This document shows, piece by piece, positions 7,539 through 13,200 of a stretch of 26,834 bases of DNA; the stretch's first letter is position 1; each line of letters begins with the position of its first letter. Position numbers and translations under genes: made by a program. Source of the stretch: an uncultured Blautia sp. (lineage in GTDB: Bacteria > Bacillota > Clostridia > Lachnospirales > Lachnospiraceae); assembly GCA_934426285.1 (NCBI GenBank), contig CAKRYE010000026.1, positions 1 through 26,834 on the forward strand, read 5' to 3'. A model generated the notes under the pieces. That model searched no databases, was not told the origin of the DNA, and saw only the letters and a list, made by a program, of their open reading frames with translations.

Positions 7539-8645
7539 ATGTATGACTTAAATGAAATTCTGATACAGTCTGTAAAGGAGAGAGCTTCTGATATCCATCT
7601 CACCTCCGGACGGGCTCCCAGCTACCGTGTAGACGGTGTGCTGGCACCTATTATGGGGGAGAGACTAACTCCCCAGATGCTGGAGGACATCCTTCTGCCC
7701 CTTATAGATAAAAGACACCAGGAGGAATTAGAGGAAACCGGACAGACGGACTTTGCCTACGCCATTTCCGGAGTAGGTCGTTTTCGCGTGAACGTTTTTA
7801 AGCAGAGAGGCACGCTGGCAGCAGTTATGCGAAGCCTGCCCTTCAATATTCCGGAACCTGAGGATCTGGGAATCCCCAGAGAGGTTGTGGAGATGACCAG
7901 CAGAAAGCGTGGACTGGTACTGGTTACAGGGCCTACCGGCAGTGGTAAATCCACTACACTGGCCTCCCTGATTCATGTGATCAACCGGACCTATCCGTAC
8001 CATATCATCACTTTGGAGGATCCCATTGAGTACCTCCACAGACATGACAAATCCGTGGTAAATCAGAGGGAGATCGGCAGTGATTCCACAGACTATGCTC
8101 AGGCACTGAGGGCAGCTCTCCGTGAGGATCCTGATGTGATCCTGGTAGGAGAGATGCGAGATCTGGAAACTATTTCCACTGCCATTACAGCGGCAGAAAC
8201 CGGTCATCTGGTATTTTCTACCCTTCATACCATTGGTGCGGACAAGACCATTGACCGAATCATTGATGTATTTCCGCCAAACCAACAGCAGCAGGTACGG
8301 ATCCAGCTGGCTTCTGTGTTGGAGTGTATTGTATCCCAGCAGCTGTTGAAAAAGGCAGACGGCAGTGGCCGTGTGGCAGCCCTGGAGGTGCTTTTCGCCA
8401 ATAATGCGGTGAGAAACCTGATCAGGGAGAGTAAGACCTACCAGATTCCATCTGTGATGCAGACCAACAAGAGAGCCGGAATGCAGACCATGGATGATGC
8501 CCTGTATGATCTGTTTATGCGGAAGGTGATCGATGGAGATACAGCAGTGACCTACGCCCAGGATCCTGTAAGCATGAACAGGAAGGTAAATCTGGATGCT
8601 GGCTCAGGTTTTGATACAGGCTTTGACGGAGGTTTTAGCCTGTAA
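7539..8645 (+). CDS. pilT: Type IV pilus retraction ATPase PilT
   Basis: A 368-aa PilT ATPase that depolymerises pili and so permits twitching or DNA uptake. The start MYDLNEILIQSVKERASDIH is typical, with AAGGAC ahead of it. Walker A GPTGSGKST begins at residue 131; the Asp box is in TLEDPIEY, Walker B in VILVGEMRDLET, and the His box in GHLVFSTLHT. The zinc cysteines of PilB are absent, as expected. The C-terminus ends in a Gly/Phe-rich tail (GSGFDTGFDGGFSL) beyond the usual PilT core. Its presence separates this locus from Gram-positive ComG competence operons, which usually lack PilT. Confidence 0.96.
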   Translation: MYDLNEILIQSVKERASDIHLTSGRAPSYRVDGVLAPIMGERLTPQMLEDILLPLIDKRHQEELEETGQTDFAYAISGVGRFRVNVFKQRGTLAAVMRSLPFNIPEPEDLGIPREVVEMTSRKRGLVLVTGPTGSGKSTTLASLIHVINRTYPYHIITLEDPIEYLHRHDKSVVNQREIGSDSTDYAQALRAALREDPDVILVGEMRDLETISTAITAAETGHLVFSTLHTIGADKTIDRIIDVFPPNQQQQVRIQLASVLECIVSQQLLKKADGSGRVAALEVLFANNAVRNLIRESKTYQIPSVMQTNKRAGMQTMDDALYDLFMRKVIDGDTAVTYAQDPVSMNRKVNLDAGSGFDTGFDGGFSL

Positions 8646-8705
8646 AAATGTAACAAGGATGCAGGTCCCCGGATCTGTGTGACTATAGATAAAAGAGGTG
8701 AGAGC

Positions 8706-9920
8706 ATGCCCGGTTTTTCCTACGTGGCAGTAGATAAGAGAGGCAAAGAGAAAAGGGGAAGCCTGGAGGCTGAAACCAGAGAGAGAGCCTTGGAGCAGCT
8801 AAAGGCAGAGGGACTGATCCCTGTTTCCGTCCGGGAGCAGGGGGCTTTGAACAAAGAGATTGACTTTTCCATCGGGAAAAAGGTTAAGCCCAGGGATCTG
8901 AGTGTTTTCTGCCGGCAGTTTGTCAGTATTACCCAGGCTGGGGTTCCTATGAAGGAAGCCCTGCAGATGTTAAGCGAGCAGACAGAGAATAAGTGGCTGA
9001 AGCGTGCCATCTCTGAGGTGCTTCTGAATGTGGAAAAGGGTAATACCCTGGCGGATTCCATGAGAAGCCAGCCGGATATTTTTCCGCCTATGTTGGTGAA
9101 TATGGTAGAGGCAGGTGAGCAGTCCGGTAGTCTGGAGATGGCTTTTTCCAGGATGGCAGTGCATTTTGAAAAAGAGGCAAAGTTGAAGGCTACCATTAAG
9201 AAGGCCACTATTTATCCTATTATTCTGGTGATCGCGGCCATTGGGGTAATCGCAGTTATGCTGTTGTTTGTAATCCCTATCTTTATTGATATGTTTGCGG
9301 ATCTGGATATTGAGATGCCGGCTATTACTATGTTTGTTATGAACAGCAGTAAGTGGATGACTTCACACTGGTATGTGGTACTGGCGATGATTGTTGGGGT
9401 TGTGGTTGCTTATAAGCTGATCTACAGGACCACACAGGGGCGGCTGACCATTGACAGGATCAAGATGAAGATGCCTTTGTTTGGGAAGCTTACAGTGAAG
9501 ACTGCCTGTTCTCAGTTTGCTAGAACTATGAGTACTTTGCTTATGTCGGGTATTTCTACTATTGATGCCTTGGAGACTACTTCGAAGATTGTCAATAATA
9601 TACATTATACGAATGCTATGCTGAAGGCCCGTGAGGAGGTTATGAAGGGTATTCCTTTGTCAGAGCCTCTGGAGGCGTCCGGGATTTTTCCTCCTATGGT
9701 GTATCATATGACCGGGATTGGTGAGGAGACCGGTAATGTGGAGGAGATGCTGGAGAAGATGGCGGATTATTATGACGAAGAGGTGGAGATGACTACCCAG
9801 AGTGTGCTGGCGGCTATGGAGCCGATTATTATTTTGTTTATGGCGTTGATTATTGGGACTTTGGTGATTGCGGTGATTAAGCCGATTGCGTCTATGTATA
9901 GTGGGTTGGACAACTTGTAA
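8706..9920 (+). CDS. pilC: Type IV pilus platform protein PilC (GspF family)
   Basis: A 404-aa inner-membrane platform protein that couples the ATPases to pilin assembly. It has two GspF domains: the first with the VFCRQFVSITQAGVPMKEAL motif, the second with FARTMSTLLMSGISTIDAL. Membrane segments are near IYPIILVIAAIGVIAVMLL, WYVVLAMIVGVVVAYKL and a C-terminal IIILFMALIIGTLVIAVI. ATG 8706 is preferred to GTG 8679 because AGAGGTG (8694-8700) precedes it and MPGFSYVAVDKRG is the usual PilC start. It is followed by the 1.19-kb structured gap, with no ordinary terminator visible directly after the stop. Confidence 0.95.
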   Translation: MPGFSYVAVDKRGKEKRGSLEAETRERALEQLKAEGLIPVSVREQGALNKEIDFSIGKKVKPRDLSVFCRQFVSITQAGVPMKEALQMLSEQTENKWLKRAISEVLLNVEKGNTLADSMRSQPDIFPPMLVNMVEAGEQSGSLEMAFSRMAVHFEKEAKLKATIKKATIYPIILVIAAIGVIAVMLLFVIPIFIDMFADLDIEMPAITMFVMNSSKWMTSHWYVVLAMIVGVVVAYKLIYRTTQGRLTIDRIKMKMPLFGKLTVKTACSQFARTMSTLLMSGISTIDALETTSKIVNNIHYTNAMLKAREEVMKGIPLSEPLEASGIFPPMVYHMTGIGEETGNVEEMLEKMADYYDEEVEMTTQSVLAAMEPIIILFMALIIGTLVIAVIKPIASMYSGLDNL

Positions 9921-10012
9921 AAAATAAAAATTTAATTAAACAAAAGGTGTTTGTTTTGCCAAGTAGCGATGAGAATTGTGCGAATATTGCTTGAATTAAA
10001 TTAATAAGGGAC

Positions 10013-10215
10013 GCTCCTTACTGCATCTCTATGCAGATACGGCTTCGGGGACAGTCATGCTAGGCATTTGGAAATCTGCTAAAAGCATCACCCCAAAAGC
10101 CAAAACTCGCTGACGCTCAGACAGTTGGACTTTTGGGGTGATAACGCAGATTCCCAAATACCAAGTATGACTAGGTCCCCTGCAGATATATCTGCATAGA
10201 GATGCAGTAAGGAGC
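10013..10215 (+). repeat. Large hairpin element 1 (possible structured RNA or MITE-like palindrome)
   Basis: A 203-bp imperfect palindrome. The outer 27 bp (10013-10039 with 10189-10215) pair perfectly. An inner arm starting at GGGG 10047 pairs with the strand ending CCCC 10180 over some 30 positions, with few mismatches and a 2-base bulge on the right side. After an internal loop, a 12-bp stem TCACCCCAAAAG/CTTTTGGGGTGA closes the tip near 10088-10139. Position 10057-10088 is the core shared with element 2 (31 of 32 bases). No coding frame runs through it. Strand is given as + because transcription of the locus runs that way; the palindrome itself has no sure direction. Confidence 0.85.
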
Positions 10216-10518
10216 TGTGCTTTGGTTGAGACGAATAATAATTTAATTAATCAAACAGTGAAATTAGATTGTTATTTTGGGGTGTATTGTGTGATATAAA
10301 ACGGGTGGTTGGTTTCCGTATAAAAATAACTGCAATAATTATCTTAGGGATGTATCGCAGCGGCATAGGGGCTGTGTTCATCATATATTTTTAGAATCAT
10401 GTTAATCAGGTTTTTCTTCAGATTAAAGGAGGCGCGTTGGAAAAAGCGGGATTGAGTGTTTTTTTCTGAATCAGACTGAGAATAACAAATTAAATTAGAA
10501 TCTGGTTGTCGGGTGGAC

Positions 10519-10719
10519 GCTCCGAAATATAGATGTATTTGTCTACGGCTTCGGAGCCAGTTATGCTAGGCATTTGTAAATCTGCTAAAAGCATTCCCCG
10601 AAAACCCCAAACTCATTGTTGTTAAACTGTGGGCTTTTCGGGGGATAACGTAGATTTTTAAAGGCTGGGTATAACTAAGACTCCTGTGAATATAGATGGC
10701 TACATCTATATTTCGGAGC
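10519..10719 (+). repeat. Large hairpin element 2, homologous in layout to element 1
   Basis: A 201-bp imperfect palindrome. The outer 19 bp (10519-10537 with 10701-10719) pair perfectly but differ in sequence from element 1 beyond the shared GCTCC/GGAGC ends. The core 10563-10594, the ACGGCTTCGG segment (10545-10554) and the right-arm GATAACGTAGATT (10644-10656) match element 1. The tip stem is CCCCGAAAA/TTTTCGGGG in place of element 1's CCCCAAAAG/CTTTTGGGG, so pairing is kept with changed bases. Both elements begin GGACGCTCC and end GGAGCTG. Confidence 0.85.
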
Positions 10720-10805
10720 TGGTATCGGCGATTGTGGATGTAGGCTGGTTTGGAGCGATTTTTTTGTCTGGAGATTTAATTATTTAATTATCCGGACTAT
10801 GTAAC

Positions 10806-10832
10806 TTGAAAACTGAATAACGAGTTTATAAA
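10806..10832 (+). promoter_or_regulatory. Weak promoter candidate for the pilin genes
   Basis: TTGAAA (10806-10811) and TATAAA (10827-10832) are separated by 15 bases, shorter than ideal. The -10 sits in a perfect 10-bp palindrome GTTTATAAAC. If used, the pilin leader would be about 270 bases long and include the G9 hairpin. Confidence 0.35.
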
Positions 10833-10838
10833 CATAAC

Positions 10839-10908
10839 TCCCTCCCCTCTGGATATTCCGGATGGCCGAAATTTTCAGGGGGGGGGTGGAGAGCCCTATA
10901 GGGTTCTC
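10839..10908 (+). promoter_or_regulatory. Leader hairpins including a G9 tract
   Basis: A C/T-rich arm (about 10839-10852, CTCCCTCCCCTCTG) can pair with the G-rich arm CAGGGGGGGGGTGGAG (10876-10891), which contains nine consecutive G (10878-10886). Directly after, GAGAGCCC (10889-10896) and GGGTTCTC (10901-10908) form a second hairpin around a TATA loop, sharing bases with the first. An outer pairing ACATAAC (10832-10838) with GTTATGT (10962-10968) would enclose both. Confidence 0.5.
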
Positions 10909-10962
10909 GCTCGTTGAATCAATCATCGGATAGTGACATTCGTGATGAAAGCAACAGGAGAG

Positions 10963-10981
10963 TTATGTATTCATCGAAAAG
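10963..10981. repeat. Left arm of a 19-bp inverted repeat flanking the first pilin gene
   Basis: TTATGTATTCATCGAAAAG is the reverse complement, with one mismatch, of 11665-11683. The pair brackets the first pilin gene and its ribosome site. Confidence 0.7.
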
Positions 10982-11027
10982 TTGAATATGTGAGTTGCTC
11001 TGTGTCTGCAGTCACCTGTTATTGCTA

Positions 11028-11051
11028 GGTCTGCCAGACCGTCCCGGGTCT
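11028..11051 (+). promoter_or_regulatory. Mutually exclusive small hairpins in the pilin leader
   Basis: AGACC (11036-11040) can pair either with GGTCT upstream (11028-11032) or with GGTCT downstream (11047-11051). No strong T-run follows the second, so a terminator role is unproven. Confidence 0.35.
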
Positions 11052-11108
11052 TTCTCATGACATGGCTCTATCCGATAGAAATGAAAGAATTTTGAAGGAG
11101 ATTGAGTT

Positions 11109-11657
11109 ATGTTTAAATTTCTGAAAGAAAAGAAGAAAGATAATAAGGGATTTACACTGGTTGAGCTGGTTGTTGTAATTGCGATTCTGGCTATCTTGGT
11201 TGGTTTACTGGCACCACAGTATACGAAGTATGTTGAGAAATCAAGAAAAGCAGCAGATGTTTCCAATTTGGATAATCTTGTGTCCGCAATTAAGGTTGCA
11301 ACAGCAGATGAAGCGTATTCTGACATTATTCCTGTAACTGCGGGTGCAGATGGTGCTATTGCAGATACAAAAATTGAGATTATAATTGATGCTGCAAAGA
11401 CTGTTGTTAAAGTTGGTGGAAAGGCAATTGATGCTGCTTCAACAGATTCAAAGGAAGTTGCAGTTTACAAAGCATTAACAGAGTATGCTTCAACAGAATG
11501 GACTACTACAAAACTGAAATCAAAAGCATGGCATAAAGGTGGAGATGCATCAGATGGAAAAGGAGCATATATTAAAGCAACATGTGAAGTTTCATCAACA
11601 GGTGCAGTAAAAGTTACATATGATCCAACTACACTTAAAGATACAGCAAGTAAATAG
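11109..11657 (+). CDS. Major type IV pilin 1
   Basis: A 182-aa prepilin. The leader is 14 residues, rich in Lys, ending NKG, and cleavage is expected before FTLVELVVVIAILAILVG; Glu+5 is present. After the hydrophobic helix, which also anchors the subunit in the membrane before assembly, comes QYTKYVEKSRKAADVSNL, the helical spine of a major pilin, then a beta-type C-terminal domain of about 120 residues. There is one cysteine (in IKATCEV), so no disulfide loop. AAGGAG precedes ATG 11109 at good distance. It follows the long structured gap and is followed after 91 bases by a second pilin. Codon use is more AT-rich than the assembly genes, typical of a highly expressed surface gene. Confidence 0.93.
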   Translation: MFKFLKEKKKDNKGFTLVELVVVIAILAILVGLLAPQYTKYVEKSRKAADVSNLDNLVSAIKVATADEAYSDIIPVTAGADGAIADTKIEIIIDAAKTVVKVGGKAIDAASTDSKEVAVYKALTEYASTEWTTTKLKSKAWHKGGDASDGKGAYIKATCEVSSTGAVKVTYDPTTLKDTASK

Positions 11658-11664
11658 TTTTTAG

Positions 11665-11683
11665 CTTTTCGATGAGTACATAA
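11665..11683. repeat. Right arm of the 19-bp inverted repeat flanking pilin 1
   Basis: CTTTTCGATGAGTACATAA is the reverse complement of 10963-10981 with one mismatch. It starts eight bases after the pilin 1 stop. A partial third echo, TCGATGAATTTT, lies near 11717. Confidence 0.7.
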
Positions 11684-11748
11684 TGATTCTTTATTTTCTT
11701 AAATGAAAGTTGCTATCTCGATGAATTTTAAAGTAAGGAGATAGTAAT

Positions 11749-12291
11749 ATGTTAAAGTTATTTAACAAAAAGAAAAAAGATAACAAAGGTTTCACATTAG
11801 TTGAACTTGTAATTGTAGTTGCTATTCTGGCAATTTTGGTCGGTATTCTTGCACCACAGTATACAAAGTATGTTGAAAAATCAAGACAGTCTGCAGATGT
11901 AAGTAATCTTGAAAATATTGTAAAGGGATTTAAAGTAGCTGCTGCAGATACAGATTATAACATTATTCCTGATGGAGCTAATAGTACTGCTGTTTTTACA
12001 ATAAAAATGAATTCTGATAGAACAACTGTTACTGATGAAGGTGCTCCTACTACAGAGAAGACTTGGAAGGCTGCATTACAAGAATACACAGGTTATGATT
12101 TTTCAACAGGCAAGGTTGATGCTATTAAATTAAAATCAAAGAAGTGGCGTACTACGCCAGCACAGGGTGGAACTGCTGAAACCGCTATTATTGCAACAGT
12201 TACTGTTAAATCTGATGGTTCTGTTACAGTCGACTATAATCCTGCAAGTGTTAAAGATGGTACAGCTGGTCCTGAACCTGCTAAACCGTGA
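11749..12291 (+). CDS. Major type IV pilin 2 (tandem paralog)
   Basis: A 180-aa prepilin, tandem duplicate of the preceding gene. The leader is again 14 residues (LysLysLys...DNKG), cleavage before FTLVELVIVVAILAILVG, Glu+5 present. The first ~58 residues are nearly the same as in pilin 1, while the C-terminal domains have diverged strongly, apart from the shared LKSK.W motif and the final strand (VTVDYNPASVKD against VTYDPTTLKD). It has no cysteines. AAGGAGATAG precedes the start. It may be an alternative or co-assembled major subunit. The prepilin peptidase gene follows after 27 bases, so the two are probably on the same transcript. Confidence 0.93.
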   Translation: MLKLFNKKKKDNKGFTLVELVIVVAILAILVGILAPQYTKYVEKSRQSADVSNLENIVKGFKVAAADTDYNIIPDGANSTAVFTIKMNSDRTTVTDEGAPTTEKTWKAALQEYTGYDFSTGKVDAIKLKSKKWRTTPAQGGTAETAIIATVTVKSDGSVTVDYNPASVKDGTAGPEPAKP

Positions 12292-12318
12292 TAATATTTT
12301 GTGAAAGGAATTAACCCT

Positions 12319-13086
12319 ATGCTAACTTTCCTGGAACTCGTTCCATACATGATTGTTTTTATATTCGGAATTGTCATCGGCAGTTTCTTAAATGTCTGCA
12401 TTTACCGGCTTCCTCTTGGGGAGTCGGTGGTGTCGGCGCCTTCGCACTGCATGGGTTGTGGTGGGAAGCTGCGGTGGTTTGATATGGTTCCGGTGGTTTC
12501 CTGGATCGTGTTGGGCGGGAAGTGCCGGTTTTGTAAGGCTAAGATTTCGGCGCAATATCCTATCATAGAGGGTGTCAATGGCATCCTCTATGTAGTGATT
12601 TGTGTTGTGAATGGGCTGAATGTTGTGAGTTTTGTTTATTGTCTGATGGGGTCTGCTCTGATTGTTTTGAGTGTGATCGACTGGAGGACTTTTGAGATTC
12701 CCTCTGGGATTAATGTTTTTTTGTTTGTGCTGGGCGTTGTGGCTGCCGGGCTGGATGGGATGAGTGGTCTGGCTGGGCATTTGATTGGCATGGTTTGTGT
12801 CAGTGGGGTGCTGGGGATGATTTATCTGGTCAGTGGCGGTGCGGCTATTGGCGGCGGTGATGTGAAGATGATGTTTGCCTGTGGGCTGATTTTGGGATGG
12901 CAGCGGATTTTGCTGGCTTTTCTGGTTGGCTGTATTGTGGGCTCGGTGGTTCATATGATCCGCATTAAAGTGCAGGGAGCCGGACGGGTTCTGGCTATGG
13001 GGCCTTACCTGGCTGTGGGCGTGATGCTGGCGGCTTTGTGGGGGAATAGCTGGATTGGCTGGTATCTGGGCTTGCTGGGTCTTTGA
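12319..13086 (+). CDS. pilD: Prepilin peptidase / N-methyltransferase PilD
   Basis: A 255-aa multi-pass aspartyl protease that removes the leader from prepilins and methylates the new N-terminus. The N-terminal domain carries the FGxxIGSFLNVCIYRLP motif and two cysteine pairs (44/47 and 69/72) that bind zinc in bifunctional members. The catalytic aspartates are Asp121 in IDWRTFEIP and Asp181 in IGGGDVKMM. About eight membrane segments are visible. ATG 12319 is chosen with AAAGGAA at 12304-12310; the GTG at 12301 lies before that ribosome site. A hairpin follows the gene. Confidence 0.95.
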   Translation: MLTFLELVPYMIVFIFGIVIGSFLNVCIYRLPLGESVVSAPSHCMGCGGKLRWFDMVPVVSWIVLGGKCRFCKAKISAQYPIIEGVNGILYVVICVVNGLNVVSFVYCLMGSALIVLSVIDWRTFEIPSGINVFLFVLGVVAAGLDGMSGLAGHLIGMVCVSGVLGMIYLVSGGAAIGGGDVKMMFACGLILGWQRILLAFLVGCIVGSVVHMIRIKVQGAGRVLAMGPYLAVGVMLAALWGNSWIGWYLGLLGL

Positions 13087-13101
13087 CACATTGTTTTCAG
13101 T

Positions 13102-13141
13102 TGCAAAAATACATTTCCGTTGGATGAAGTGTATTTTTGCA
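13102..13141 (+). terminator. Hairpin after pilD, possible partial terminator
   Basis: TGCAAAAATACATTTC (13102-13117) pairs with GAAGTGTATTTTTGCA (13126-13141), 16 bp with one G-U pair and an 8-base loop. The T-rich stretch lies inside the right arm, so it could work as a weak terminator or as an mRNA end-stabiliser between the pilin block and the PilMN block. Confidence 0.55.
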
Positions 13142-13200
13142 TATGAAAATGAATTTTTCCGGTTATATGATAGATAAGGACTTGGATGGAGGAACTTAGG

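Larger units (their letters stand above)
9921..11108 (+). other. 1.19-kb structured non-coding gap between pilC and the pilins
   Basis: No protein gene of convincing length is seen. In order it contains an AT-rich box (9928-9945), hairpin element 1 (10013-10215), a spacer with a weak extended -10 (TGATATAAA, 10292-10300) and an orphan AAAGGAGG followed by a 10-codon TTG frame (10425-10469), hairpin element 2 (10519-10719), a candidate promoter at 10806-10832, a G9 hairpin, a CCCTATAGGG hairpin, and the pilin leader. Boxes of AATTAAATTA type occur before each element (9993-10006, 10488-10499) and complementary TTTAATTA boxes after each (10240-10250, 10775-10790). Confidence 0.8.

Noticed and set aside
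10013..10215. Ordinary double terminator
   Set aside because: The stem is far too long and has no T-run after the outer stem on either strand.
9921..11108. CRISPR array or tRNA cluster in the long gap
   Set aside because: Only two long, non-identical palindromes occur, with no regular short repeats and spacers. No tRNA cloverleaf or GTTCGAATC-like T arm was found.
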